Made by a program: the position numbers and the translations under genes. Shown here piece by piece: positions 17,134 to 26,598 of a stretch of 47,112 nt of DNA; position 1 is the first letter of the stretch, and every line of letters begins with the position of its first letter. Source of the DNA: Cupriavidus sp. (GTDB lineage Bacteria; Pseudomonadota; Gammaproteobacteria; Burkholderiales; Burkholderiaceae); assembly GCA_031181345.1 (NCBI GenBank), contig JAPSLC010000041.1, forward strand, positions 1 through 47,112, in the 5' to 3' direction. The notes under the pieces are model-generated. The model was given only the letters and a program-made list of their open reading frames with translations. It was not told the origin of the DNA and ran no database searches.

Positions 17134-17343
17134 TCAAGCCGCCAGGCTTTCCTGTTCGGTCAGGCGGCGGATTTCGCCGTCGGCCTCCTGGACCAGCAGG
17201 CCCACGCCGCGCCGCCGGGCGGCGGCCATGGCGAGGTGCAGGGCGTCATCGCGGGCGTCGTAGCGCAGGATCGACTGCGCCTGTCCTTCGACGGTCAATT
17301 CCCATCCGGTATGGGTGGCTTTCAATACGAAGTTGCGGGGCAT
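17134..17343 (-). CDS. DUF2188-like small protein, divergent
   Basis: A 69-residue protein with the same layout as its two neighbours: a first beta-hairpin FVLKATHTGWELTVEG, a helix RDDALHLAMAAARRRGVG and a final LLVQEADGEIRRLTEQ. It is more diverged, lacking the HGxDGQI core in favour of EADGEI. Function unknown. It is the middle copy of the tandem set. Confidence 0.7.
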   Translation of the reverse strand: MPRNFVLKATHTGWELTVEGQAQSILRYDARDDALHLAMAAARRRGVGLLVQEADGEIRRLTEQESLAA

Positions 17344-17419
17344 GGTCTTCGGTCGAGAGCGGAGGGAATCTGCATCGTAGTGCATCGCGATGTCGCTCAG
17401 TATGCGAGTTCGTCCTACG

Positions 17420-17644
17420 TCAGCCCTTGGACGCCGCCGGATCGTGGCCGAAGCTGTTGCGCATGCGGATCTGCCCATCGCGGCCATGCACCAGCAATTC
17501 GACGCGGTCGCGCCGCGCGGCGTCGGTGGCGACCTCGATGGCTTCTTCCTGGGTGTCGTGATGCGAGCTCGCGACCGGTTCGCCTTCGCGGCTGACATTC
17601 CAGCCGTTGCCGTGCGGCGTCACATGGATATTGCGTCCTGCCAT
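17420..17644 (-). CDS. DUF2188 protein
   Basis: A 74-residue protein with a clear DUF2188 pattern: IHVTPHGNGWNVSREGE, the helix TQEEAIEVATDAARRDRVE, and LLVHGRDGQIRMRNSFGHDP. The family is widespread and uncharacterised. It is the first copy in transcription order, about 76 bp before the second. The upstream 156 bp to the next gene hold nothing else I recognise. Confidence 0.8.
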   Translation of the reverse strand: MAGRNIHVTPHGNGWNVSREGEPVASSHHDTQEEAIEVATDAARRDRVELLVHGRDGQIRMRNSFGHDPAASKG

Positions 17645-17800
17645 GGGGGCACCTCGTGCTTTGAGACCTGGTTGGTGACTTTCTTCCTTTCTAGAGCGGG
17701 GCCGAGGCGGGTGGTATCGGTGGCTGTCCGACAGTCGGGACGGCGGGGGACCGGACCGCGGGCGTGACAGGGCGCCGAGGCGAGCGGGTCGAAGGTGCCT

Positions 17801-18181
17801 TCAGCCGCGCCACCACCGCCATGCGAGCAGCGCCGCCACAAGCCACAGGGCCACCACGATCGCGGCGCCCCAATAGCTGCGCGGCTTGCCGCGCCGCTCG
17901 TCGAGCCAGCCCTGCGCCTGCGCGCGGCAGGAATCGGCGAGTGGAGCGGGCAGCGTGCGCAGCGCGCACCAGATCAGCGCGGGCAGCATGACGATCTCGT
18001 CGAGGTAACCGAGCACCGGCACGAAGTCGGGAATCAAATCGATGGGGCTGAACGCATAGGCGACGATCAGCGCGCACAGGCCGCGGGTCAGCCAGGGCGT
18101 CCCGGGATGGCGGCAGGCGAACCACAGCGTCAGGACGTCGCGTCGCAGTCGTGCGGCCCACGCGCGCAAGGTCTCGAGCAT
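17801..18181 (-). CDS. YkvA-family (DUF1232) membrane protein
   Basis: The 126-residue product carries the YkvA/DUF1232 signature: hydrophobic TRGLCALIVAYAFSPIDLIPDFVPVLGYLDEIVMLPALIWCALRTLP, represented by its key pieces SPIDLIPDF and GYLDE. A second hydrophobic helix (AAIVVALWLVAALLAWRWW) ends the protein. The role of the family is unknown. ATG 18181 (MLETLRAWAAR) is preferred to longer in-frame extensions of low complexity. It is divergent from the small gene at 18301. Confidence 0.85.
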   Translation of the reverse strand: MLETLRAWAARLRRDVLTLWFACRHPGTPWLTRGLCALIVAYAFSPIDLIPDFVPVLGYLDEIVMLPALIWCALRTLPAPLADSCRAQAQGWLDERRGKPRSYWGAAIVVALWLVAALLAWRWWRG

Positions 18182-18300
18182 GACGGGGATGGCGGAATGG
18201 GGTGGCGGAAGAAAGAAGGAGGCGCTGGAGCGGATAGCGCACGTTGGCACGACAGCGCGCATGCTAGCATGCCCCGATCGAGGTCACGGGAGAGAACATC

Positions 18301-18579
18301 ATGGCCAAGCGCGAACGGCCCGCACGTGCGCTGCAGGACGAAGTCAGCCGGCGAATCCAGCGATTGGATGAGATCGTCGACGAGGGGGTGAAGGTGCGGG
18401 TGCCAGTGCCGCAGCCGCATCCGCGCGATGCACGCGGGCGCAATTGGGATATGCAGGGCTTCGGCCATGTCCGCGGCCATGAGCGCGCGATCCGCGCGGT
18501 GGTCGACAAGGTGCGCGACGAATTCGATCTATCGGAAAACCCCGCGACGCCGCCGGACCCGTTCGCGCCGGCGTCCTGA
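18301..18579 (+). CDS. Small conserved-looking protein of unknown function
   Basis: A 92-residue, charged, soluble protein without signal peptide or membrane segment. It starts MAKRERPARALQDEVSRRI, has a helical middle (DEIVDEGVKVRVP, GFGHVRGHERAIRAVVDKVRDEFDL) and a Pro-rich end. I do not recognise the family. A good ribosome-binding site (GGGAGAG, eight bases before the ATG) and typical codon use support a real gene. It stands alone between the divergent YkvA gene and a repeat. Confidence 0.6.
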   Translation: MAKRERPARALQDEVSRRIQRLDEIVDEGVKVRVPVPQPHPRDARGRNWDMQGFGHVRGHERAIRAVVDKVRDEFDLSENPATPPDPFAPAS

Positions 18580-18597
18580 TCGGCGCCTCGATCGACG

Positions 18598-18675
18598 CAC
18601 CGTCAGCGCACCTCAGCGCACCGTCAGCGCACCTCAGCGCACCGTCAGCGCACCTCAGCGCACCGTCAGCGCACC
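18598..18675. repeat. 21-bp tandem repeat, about 3.7 copies
   Basis: The unit CACCGTCAGCGCACCTCAGCG occurs at 18598-18618, 18619-18639 and 18640-18660, followed by a partial copy to 18675. Each unit is itself a near-duplication of a 10-11 bp half. It fills the gap between the convergent small gene and aldo/keto reductase. Confidence 0.9.
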
Positions 18676-18684
18676 ATCACCGCC

Positions 18685-19674
18685 TTATGCCGGCTCGCGT
18701 TCCGGCATATCGCTGCAGGGCCCGTTCCGGCAAGGCCGCGGCGAACCGCCGCCCAGAATGGTGGGCGCGAGCGCGCGCCCACGCTCACCGAGCGCGCGAT
18801 ACCGTTCCAGCATGGCCAGGTTCTGGCGGATATGCTGCTCGGAAAACATCGAGGTGACGACGATGCCTTGCTCGCCGGCAAGGCTCAGCGCGAAATGCAT
18901 CGCCAGCTCCTGCCCGTTCAGATCATCGAGCCCCAGCTTGCTGACGGCATCCCGCACCGGCCGGCTCGCGGCGCTGGCCGCCAGGCTGTCCGGCCCGCCG
19001 CCGTAGGGCCGCGACAGAAAGCGTTGCCGCCCGGCGCCCATGCCGGCATGCAGGCGATCGAGCACGTTCAGGTTGGCCTCGAACAGCCATGCCGGCGCCT
19101 GCTGCGCGACGGGGGTCGCCATGATTTCCGGCGAATCGATGGTGACGCCCCACTGGCTGATCTTTCCATCGCGCTGGGCGTCGTCCAGGAAGCGCTGCAG
19201 CTCGTCGGTCAGCACCTCGGGCGAATGCGGTTCGTGGATCAGGTAGTAATCGATGCGCTCGCTGCGCAACTGGCGCAGCGATTGTTCCAGGCAGGCGCGC
19301 GCATAGCCGACCTCGTAGTTGCGCTGCGACAGCGCGACACGCGAGGCGGCATGGACCATGCGGCGGCCACCGGGCATGCGCTTGATCCAGCCGCGGGCGA
19401 GGCTCTTGGCCAGGCTCAGCGCGCGCGTATTGCGCGGCGGCACCACGCCGAACTTGCTGGTGACCGTGACATGCTGGCGCTTGTCGGCGAGGAACTCGCC
19501 CAGCAGCGCCTCCGCCTCGCCGAAGCCGTAGGAGCGGGCGACGTCGAAATGGCGGATGCCGTTGTCGTACGCGATCGCCAGCGCCCGCAGCGATTCCTTC
19601 CTGCCCACGCGGCCCAGCATGGGAGCACAACCGAAGCCCAATCCTCCAGACAGTTCCTTGGAATGCTCACTCAC
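18685..19674 (-). CDS. Aldo/keto reductase family protein
   Basis: The 329-residue product has the (beta/alpha)8 AKR pattern. Probable catalytic residues are visible: Asp44 and Tyr49 (HFDVARSYGFGEAEALLGEF), Lys74 (VTSKFGV) and His146 (YYLIHEPHSPEVL). The NADPH-binding region near residue 270 (GIVVTSMFSEQHIRQNL) is recognisable. The start is a GTG that overlaps the stop of the GMC gene as GTGA, with AGGAG 8 bases upstream, so the two are translationally coupled. Substrate unknown; the coupling suggests both act on the same sugar or polyol. The last 25 residues (GGGSPRPCRNGPCSDMPE) are a variable tail with two cysteines. Confidence 0.87.
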   Translation of the reverse strand: MSEHSKELSGGLGFGCAPMLGRVGRKESLRALAIAYDNGIRHFDVARSYGFGEAEALLGEFLADKRQHVTVTSKFGVVPPRNTRALSLAKSLARGWIKRMPGGRRMVHAASRVALSQRNYEVGYARACLEQSLRQLRSERIDYYLIHEPHSPEVLTDELQRFLDDAQRDGKISQWGVTIDSPEIMATPVAQQAPAWLFEANLNVLDRLHAGMGAGRQRFLSRPYGGGPDSLAASAASRPVRDAVSKLGLDDLNGQELAMHFALSLAGEQGIVVTSMFSEQHIRQNLAMLERYRALGERGRALAPTILGGGSPRPCRNGPCSDMPEREPA

Positions 19675-21515
19675 CTTGGCGCTCCTGCGGTCGCTACGGC
19701 AACGGGCTCGTCGATCGGTTCGACGGAAGGGGGGATCCGGGCCGCCACGGGCGTGGCGTCGGTCGCCATGTCGTTAGTCATGCGGGCGTCGTTTCGGTTC
19801 GCGGCATCGCCGTCTGCCTCGCTATCGGCATCGTTGACGCCGGGGTTGGCAAGCTGTGCCGCGATGTCGTCGGCAATGCGCACCGACAGCGCGACGATGG
19901 TCAGCGTCGGATTGGCCTGTCCGGACGACGGGAATACCGCGCTGCTGGCCACATACAGATTGTCGGTGCCGAACACGCGGCAGCGCGGGTCGACCACGCC
20001 GTCGCGCCAGTGCGCCGCCATGCGCGCGGTGCCGATCTGGTGAAAGCCGTCGGCGGCCTGGGCCAGCACCGCGTCGATGCGCTCGGCTTCCGGCATCCAG
20101 TATTCGAGCCGGCCCGCACCGATCTTGCGCAGATGCCGGTCCAGCAGCGCATGGCAGCGCACCACCGAATCGGCGTCGGCATGCTGATAGCGCAGATCGA
20201 TCCGCAGCCGCCGCATGCCGTGGCAGTCGGTGCTGTCGGCCAGCGTCACCCGGCTCTCGCGCGAGGGCAACTGCTCCGCATGATAGTGCAGCGCATAGAC
20301 ATTGTTCGGGCTCGGCAGAAAGAAGCCGGGCAGCCGCGGCCGCGCGAAATAGCGCCGATAGACGAAGGGCGGCACGAAGGTCGCGATCTTGGCCAGATCC
20401 TTGCAGACATTGCGGACATGGGCGCCGCGGTCCTTGCGCGCGCTGGCGTTGGCGACCAGCTTGGCGATCGCGGGCGGCGCCAGATAGCGGCTGATCACCG
20501 GCGTGCACAGCGCAAGGTAGGCGAACGACAGGATGCCGTTGCCGTGCGCGGGGTCGGCCGGCGGATGGTTGTCCAGCCACATCGCGGTATTGAGCAGCCG
20601 CTGTTCGCGCTGCACGCGGGCCGGCACGGTGAAGCGCCGGCGCGCATAGAAGCCCTGCGCATCGCGCTCGAAATGGTAGACGGTGCGCGCTGCCTCCGAG
20701 TCGAACCGTACGCTGGCGATCTTGCCGGAGATGTGGCCCATGTAATGCCGGCCGAGCAGGCCGCTGCGATTGCCGAGGCGATCCCCGTGCCGCGCGTTGG
20801 CGTTCAGCAGCAGCCGCGTTGCTTCCAGCCCGCCGCAGGCCAGCACGAAATGGTCGGCGACGATGCGCGTGCGCGCGGCGCCGCGGGCCACCACGATGCT
20901 GGCGATATGCTCGCGGTCCGCGGTCGGCTCGATATCGACGCAGGTGGCGCCGAGCAGCAGCTGCACGGTGGGATCGCGCTCGAACCAGTCGCGATAGCGG
21001 CGCGCGAAGTTTGGTTCGCCGCTCCAGCGCTCCAGGTCGGAGGCGATCACGTCGCCCGGCTGGAACCGCGCGGTGATCGGCCGGCTCGCCGATTCGGCGG
21101 CGAGGCGATCGAGCGTGAAGGCGGGCTGGCCGCAGTTGGTGTACTCGCAGGCGCGCGCATAGTAGGGCGACAGCGCTTCGTAGCGGATCGGCCAGGCGGT
21201 GTCGGGCGCGTAGTCGCGCGCCTCGAAGTCGATCGGATCGAAGGGGATGCAGCGCCCGCCCCACAGCCACGATGTACCGCCGAACGCGCGCCGTACGGCG
21301 TCCTGCATCGTCGCATGGCGGCGCGCATCGGCGATCTCGGCATCGCACATCGCCTGGGCGTCGTCCTGGAAGGTCTCGCCGCCGCTTTCGACCAGCATCA
21401 CGGGGATGCCGCGGCGGGCCAGCTCCCTGGCGCAGGTGATGCCGGCAGGCCCTGAGCCGACCACGCAGACGGTCGTACGCAAGCTCGCTTGGTGCGAGGG
21501 GGGACGCAGTACCAT
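19671..21515 (-). CDS. GMC-family oxidoreductase (FAD-dependent)
   Basis: The 614-residue protein begins with the FAD-binding dinucleotide fold VCVVGSGPAGITCARELARRG and LVESGG. The FGGTSWLWGGRCIPF segment is the GMC flavin-contact region, and the C-terminal domain contains FHQIGTARM and SSAVFPSSGQANPTLTIVAL, giving the active-site His and Asn of GMC dehydrogenases. The closest relatives in mind are sugar- or polyol-oxidising members. There is no Tat signal, so it is cytoplasmic unless tail residues say otherwise; the last 50 residues are low-complexity Asp/Ala/Val. ATG 21515 is preferred with GGAGA 8 bases upstream. Confidence 0.87.
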   Translation of the reverse strand: MVLRPPSHQASLRTTVCVVGSGPAGITCARELARRGIPVMLVESGGETFQDDAQAMCDAEIADARRHATMQDAVRRAFGGTSWLWGGRCIPFDPIDFEARDYAPDTAWPIRYEALSPYYARACEYTNCGQPAFTLDRLAAESASRPITARFQPGDVIASDLERWSGEPNFARRYRDWFERDPTVQLLLGATCVDIEPTADREHIASIVVARGAARTRIVADHFVLACGGLEATRLLLNANARHGDRLGNRSGLLGRHYMGHISGKIASVRFDSEAARTVYHFERDAQGFYARRRFTVPARVQREQRLLNTAMWLDNHPPADPAHGNGILSFAYLALCTPVISRYLAPPAIAKLVANASARKDRGAHVRNVCKDLAKIATFVPPFVYRRYFARPRLPGFFLPSPNNVYALHYHAEQLPSRESRVTLADSTDCHGMRRLRIDLRYQHADADSVVRCHALLDRHLRKIGAGRLEYWMPEAERIDAVLAQAADGFHQIGTARMAAHWRDGVVDPRCRVFGTDNLYVASSAVFPSSGQANPTLTIVALSVRIADDIAAQLANPGVNDADSEADGDAANRNDARMTNDMATDATPVAARIPPSVEPIDEPVAVATAGAPR

Positions 21516-21726
21516 GGGAGGTTCTCCGGCAGCCTGGCGATCGCGGGATGACGCGGGACGGCCTGCCACGCGCCGGGTGGGGCGCGAGAGGCATGGGCCG
21601 GTTCGACACGCACAATCTATGGGCCGGGTTGACCAGCGTCCGTGCGCTGCCACACGGAGTGTTGCGCTGCGCAAGAGCGCGTGCCAGCGCAGCGCGTCGG
21701 CGAGGGACGGTGCCTTGCCGGACGCC

Positions 21727-24700
21727 TCAGGCCGCGTGCTCGAGCAAGCCGATCTCGCGCGTGGCCACCGACAGCATCGACAGCCCGGTCGCACCGGCGG
21801 CGCGTTGATCCGCCAGCATGCGGCCGAAGCGTTCCAGCGGTGCATGACGGGCCTGGCGCCAGCGCTCGATCAGGCCGTCGGCGCCTTCCTCCCGCGCGGC
21901 GGGGCCGGCCTGCTGCAGCACGCTGACGGTCAGCGCGCGCTTGAGCCGGTCCAGGTCGTCGAGCGTGGTGGTGCGCGCCAGCAGATCCCAATGCGTGTCC
22001 GCGGGCAGCGCCTGCGCGCGTTCGCGCAGCCAGCCGAAGCTCAGATGCCGGTCCAGCGCGAAATAGACGTCGGCCACCTGCGCCAGGCTGCGTTCGCAGC
22101 CCGAGGCCACCTCGGCGATATCGAGCGCGGCCACGGCGATGTCGCCGGCCGCGACCTGCAGGGCCAGGGCGTCGTCGATGCCGAGCGCGGTCAGCGATTC
22201 GCGCCGCTGGGTCAGCGCGGCGGCCTCGTGCTCGGCCAGCAGCGTCGGCAGCCGCGGCGTCAGCCAGACCGCCGCGGCTGCGTAGTCGGGGCGCGCGCCG
22301 GCCGGCGCACCGTTGGTCGGGCGGCGCCGCAGCAGCCAAAGCGTCGCGCCCTCCAGCAGCCGCGCCAGGCCGGCGAACATGCCGGCCTGTACCTCGTCGG
22401 CGACGCGGTTGTCGAGCGCGTCGATGGCCTGCCACAGCCCGGTCAGCCCGAACACATCGCGGGCGGTCAGGCAGGCGCGCACGATATCGGCCGGGCGCGC
22501 GTCGGTCTCCTCCATCATCCGGTGCACGAAGGTCGGGCCGACGCGGTTGACCAGCGTGTTGGTCAGATAGGTGGCAAGGATCTCGCGCCGCAGCGGGTGC
22601 CGCTGCATCGTGTCGGCGTAGCGCGCGCGCAGCGGCTGCGGAAAGTAGTCGGCCAGCAGGCCGGCCACCGTCGGGTCTTCCGGCACGTCGGAGGCGAGCA
22701 GCGCGTCGTACAGCCACATCTTGCTGTACGCCAGCAGCACCGCGCGCTCGGGCGAGGTCAGCCCGAGCCCGGCGGCCTTGCGCTCGACGATCTCCTCGTC
22801 GGCCGGCAGGAATTCGATCGCGCGATTGAGCCGGCCCGCGCGTTCGAGCGTGCGCATCAGCCGGGCCTCGATATCGAGCAGCTCGGGGGCGCGGCGGTTG
22901 GCGATCGACAGCGCCTGGGTCTGGTAGTAGTTGTCCTGCAGCACCAGCGCCGCGACTTCATCGGTCATCTCGGCCAGCAGCTTGTTGCGCTGCTTGTCGG
23001 TCATCTCGCCGTCGGCGACCACCAGCCCGAGCAGGATCTTGATATTGACCTCGTGGTCGGAGCAGTCGACGCCGGCCGAATTGTCGATCGCATCGGTATG
23101 GATGCGGCCGCCGGCGCGCGCGAATTCGATGCGGCCCAGTTGCGTGAAGCCGAGGTTGCCGCCTTCACCGACCACCTTGCAGCGCAGGGCCGCACCATTG
23201 ACGCGCACGGCATCGTTGGCGCGGTCGCCGACCTGCTGGTGGGTCTCGTCGGTGGCCTTGACGTAGGTGCCGATGCCGCCGTTGTACAGCAGGTCGACCG
23301 GCGCGGTGAGGATCGCCTGGATCAGCTCGGCCGGCGTCAGCGCGGTGGCGTCGATGCCGAGCGCGGCGCGCACCTGTGGCGTCAGCGCAATGGTCTTGGC
23401 GCTGCGCGGATGCACGCCGCCGCCGGCCGAGATCTTGCCCGCATCGTAGTCGGCCCAACTCGAGCGCGGCAGCGCGAACAGCCGGCGCCGCTCTTCCAGG
23501 CTGACCGTCGGATCCGGGTCCGGATCGAGGAAGATATGGCGGTGATCGAAGGCGGCGAGCAGCCGGGTATGGGGCGACAGCAACATGCCGTTGCCGAACA
23601 CATCGCCGGACATGTCGCCGATGCCGACGGCGGTGAAATCCGTCGACTGGATGTCGACGCTGAGCTCGCGGAAATGCCGCTTGACCGATTCCCAGGCGCC
23701 GCGCGCGGTGATCGCCATCTTCTTGTGGTCGTAGCCGACCGAGCCGCCCGAGGCGAAGGCATCGCCGAGCCAGAAGCCGTATTCGCCGGAAATCGCGTTG
23801 GCATAGTCGGAGAAGCTGGCGGTGCCCTTGTCGGCGGCGACCACCAGATAGGGATCGTCGTCATCGTGGCGCACCACCTGCGGTGGCGGCACCACCGCGC
23901 CGCCGGCGAGGTTGTCGGTGACATCGAGCAGGCCGCGCAGGAAGGTCTGGTAGCAGGCCACCCCTTCGGCCATCCACGCATCGCGATCGGTGGGCGAGGG
24001 CGGCCGCTTGACGACGAAGCCGCCCTTGGAGCCGACCGGCACGATCACGGTGTTCTTGACCATCTGCGCCTTCATCAGCCCCAGCACCTCGGTGCGGAAG
24101 TCCTCACGGCGATCGGACCAGCGCAGTCCGCCGCGCGCCACCCGCCCGCCGCGCAGATGCACACCCTCGACGCGCGGCGAGTAGACCCAGATCTCGAACA
24201 TCGGCCGCGGTTCGGGCAGGCCGGCGATGCGCGCCGGATCGAGCTTGAACGACAGGCAGGGACGGGGCGTGCCGTCGGCACTCTGGCGGAAACAGTTGGT
24301 GCGCGTGGTGGCCTCGATCGCGCCGAGGAACTGGCGCAGGATGCGGTCCTCGTCGAGATTGGGCACCTGGTCGAGCGCGGCGCCGATGGCTTCCAGCAGC
24401 TGCGCGCAGCGCGCCTCGCGGTCCGGGGCCGAGCCGGCATGGTTGGCGGGATCGATGGACGGATCGAAGCGCGCCGCGAACAGCGCCACCAGCAGCGCCG
24501 CAATGCGGGGATTGCCGGTCAGCGCGCGCTCGATATAGGCGTCGCTGAAGGTCGAGCCGACCTGCCGCAGATACTTGGCGTAGGCGCGCAGGATCGTCAC
24601 GTCGCGCGCCGGCATCTCGGCCAGCAGCACCAGACGGTTCAGGTCGTCGTTCTCGATCGCGCCATCCCAGGCCCGCGCGAAGGCGTCCTCGAACAGGTCC

Positions 24701-26598
24701 TTGGCGCGGGCCATGTCGAGCTCGGCGCCGCCGATCAGTTCGAGGCCGAAGTCATGCACCCACAGCGGCGCGCCCTCGTCGGGCTCGATCCGGTAGGGAC
24801 GTTCCTCGTGCACGCGCACGCCGAGATGCTCGAGCATCGGCAGGCTGTGCGACAGCGCGATCGGCTCGCCGGCGCGGTAGACCTTGAAGCGGAACGCGCG
24901 CGGCGGGGCCTCGATCGGCCGGTACAGGTTCATCGACAGGCCGTTGCGCCGCCGCGCCTGCTCCATCAGCTCGATATCGCGCACCGCGGTGCGCGCCGGG
25001 TAGTCCTCGCGATAGCCGGCCGGAAAGGAATCGCCGTAGCGGCGCAGCAGCCGGTTGCCCTGTTCCTCGCCGGCCTTGTCGAGCAGCGCCGCGGCAAGGT
25101 CGTCCTGCCAGCGGCGGGTCGCCGCGACGATGCGTTCCTCGAGCGCGCGCGTGTCGACCTCGGGCATGGTGCCGGGCTCGCCCCGCACCGTCAGATGAAT
25201 GCGCGCCAGCGGGGACTCGGACAGCTGCGGCGTGAACTCGCAGCTGGTGCCGCCGAACGCCTGCATCAGCAGCTTCTGGATGCGCTGGCGCAGATCGGTG
25301 TTGTACTTGTCGCGCGGCACGAACACCAGGCAGGAGACGAAGCGGTCGAAGCGGTCGCGCCGCACGAACAGGCGGATGCGCTGATGTTCCTGCAGCCGCA
25401 GGATGCCCAGCGCGATATCGAACAGCTCGTCCTCGCTGGCCTGGAACAGTTCGTCGCGCGGGTACTGCTCGAGGATCGTGACCAGCGACTTGTACAGGTG
25501 GCCGCGCTGCAGGAAGCCCGCGCGCGCCAGGATATGGGCGCACTTGCGGCGCACCAGCGGGATCTCGCTGGTCGACGCCATGTAGGTCGTCGAGGTGTAC
25601 AGCCCGAGAAAACGCCGCTCGCCGAACAGCTTGCCTTGCGCGTCGAGCAGCTTGATGCCGATGTAGTCCAGGTAGCCGGGCCGGTGAACCGTCGAGCGCG
25701 AATTGGCCTTGGTCAGGAAGATCGGCGATTCGCCCTGGATGATGGCGGTCGCGGCCGGCGGCAGCGGCGTCAGGTCCTCGGCGCTCGGCGCGCGGCGGCT
25801 TTCGCGCAGGATGCCGGCGCCCGAGCCCGCCACGCCGCGCAGAAAGAAGCGGCCGTCCTGCTCGACCAGCTGGTAGTCGCGATGGCCGAGGAAGCAGAAG
25901 TGGTCGTCGACCATCCATTGCAGCAGCGCGCACGCTTCGGCCGCATCGCCCTCGTTGCCGCCGGGCAGGCGCTGCAGGTCGGCGATGCTCGCGCGCGCGA
26001 TGTCCAGCATCTTCGGCCAGTCTTCGACCGCGGCGCGCACATCGCCGAGGATGCGCGTGATGCCGGCCCGCAGGGCCTCGAGCTGCGCCGGTTCGCTGCA
26101 GCGGTCGACCTCGAAGTGGATGAACGATTCGAGACGCGATTCCGGGTCGGGCGCCTTGTCGCCGCCCAGCGCGATGCGGGCGATGCCGCCGTCCTGCGCG
26201 CGCCAGACGCGGAACACCGGATGGAAGGCCGAATGCAGCGTCAGCCCATGCCGGTTGATCTCCATCGTCACCGAGTCGACCAGGAAGGGCATGTCGTCGT
26301 TGACCATCTCGATCACGGTGTGGTCGGAATGCCAGCCGTGCTGTTCGAGATTGGGGTTGTAGACGCGCACTTGCGCGCGGCCCGGCACGAAACGCTGCGC
26401 GGTCTGCCAGTGCGCCATCGCGGCGCCGTACAGGTCGGCGATATCGCGCTCGGCCAGGTCCTCGGCATCGGACACGTCGTAGTAGTGCCGCAGCAGCGGT
26501 TCGGCGGTGGCGAAGGTGGCCTCGGGCAGGCGGGCCCGCGCGAACTCCACCAGATCGGCCAGTTGTTGTTCGACGCGTTCTTCGCTGTCCGCTTGCAT
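21727..26598 (-). CDS. NAD-specific glutamate dehydrogenase, large (about 180 kDa) type
   Basis: The 1,623-residue product matches the large bacterial NAD-GDH that deaminates L-glutamate to 2-oxoglutarate and supports glutamate catabolism. N-terminal regulatory ACT-like domains (YNPNLEQHGWHSDHTVIEMVNDDMPFLVDSV) are followed by the ELFV-type catalytic core near residues 830-1060 (LRWSDRREDFRTEVLGLMKAQMVKNTVIVPVGSKGGFVVKR, only key pieces AQMVKNTVIVPVG and GSKGGFVVKR cited; AVGIGDMSGDVFGNGML) and a helical C-terminal part. Length is normal. The start has GAGGAGA before the ATG. It is a single gene upstream of the GMC/AKR pair, 211 bp apart. Confidence 0.95.
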   Translation of the reverse strand: MQADSEERVEQQLADLVEFARARLPEATFATAEPLLRHYYDVSDAEDLAERDIADLYGAAMAHWQTAQRFVPGRAQVRVYNPNLEQHGWHSDHTVIEMVNDDMPFLVDSVTMEINRHGLTLHSAFHPVFRVWRAQDGGIARIALGGDKAPDPESRLESFIHFEVDRCSEPAQLEALRAGITRILGDVRAAVEDWPKMLDIARASIADLQRLPGGNEGDAAEACALLQWMVDDHFCFLGHRDYQLVEQDGRFFLRGVAGSGAGILRESRRAPSAEDLTPLPPAATAIIQGESPIFLTKANSRSTVHRPGYLDYIGIKLLDAQGKLFGERRFLGLYTSTTYMASTSEIPLVRRKCAHILARAGFLQRGHLYKSLVTILEQYPRDELFQASEDELFDIALGILRLQEHQRIRLFVRRDRFDRFVSCLVFVPRDKYNTDLRQRIQKLLMQAFGGTSCEFTPQLSESPLARIHLTVRGEPGTMPEVDTRALEERIVAATRRWQDDLAAALLDKAGEEQGNRLLRRYGDSFPAGYREDYPARTAVRDIELMEQARRRNGLSMNLYRPIEAPPRAFRFKVYRAGEPIALSHSLPMLEHLGVRVHEERPYRIEPDEGAPLWVHDFGLELIGGAELDMARAKDLFEDAFARAWDGAIENDDLNRLVLLAEMPARDVTILRAYAKYLRQVGSTFSDAYIERALTGNPRIAALLVALFAARFDPSIDPANHAGSAPDREARCAQLLEAIGAALDQVPNLDEDRILRQFLGAIEATTRTNCFRQSADGTPRPCLSFKLDPARIAGLPEPRPMFEIWVYSPRVEGVHLRGGRVARGGLRWSDRREDFRTEVLGLMKAQMVKNTVIVPVGSKGGFVVKRPPSPTDRDAWMAEGVACYQTFLRGLLDVTDNLAGGAVVPPPQVVRHDDDDPYLVVAADKGTASFSDYANAISGEYGFWLGDAFASGGSVGYDHKKMAITARGAWESVKRHFRELSVDIQSTDFTAVGIGDMSGDVFGNGMLLSPHTRLLAAFDHRHIFLDPDPDPTVSLEERRRLFALPRSSWADYDAGKISAGGGVHPRSAKTIALTPQVRAALGIDATALTPAELIQAILTAPVDLLYNGGIGTYVKATDETHQQVGDRANDAVRVNGAALRCKVVGEGGNLGFTQLGRIEFARAGGRIHTDAIDNSAGVDCSDHEVNIKILLGLVVADGEMTDKQRNKLLAEMTDEVAALVLQDNYYQTQALSIANRRAPELLDIEARLMRTLERAGRLNRAIEFLPADEEIVERKAAGLGLTSPERAVLLAYSKMWLYDALLASDVPEDPTVAGLLADYFPQPLRARYADTMQRHPLRREILATYLTNTLVNRVGPTFVHRMMEETDARPADIVRACLTARDVFGLTGLWQAIDALDNRVADEVQAGMFAGLARLLEGATLWLLRRRPTNGAPAGARPDYAAAAVWLTPRLPTLLAEHEAAALTQRRESLTALGIDDALALQVAAGDIAVAALDIAEVASGCERSLAQVADVYFALDRHLSFGWLRERAQALPADTHWDLLARTTTLDDLDRLKRALTVSVLQQAGPAAREEGADGLIERWRQARHAPLERFGRMLADQRAAGATGLSMLSVATREIGLLEHAA

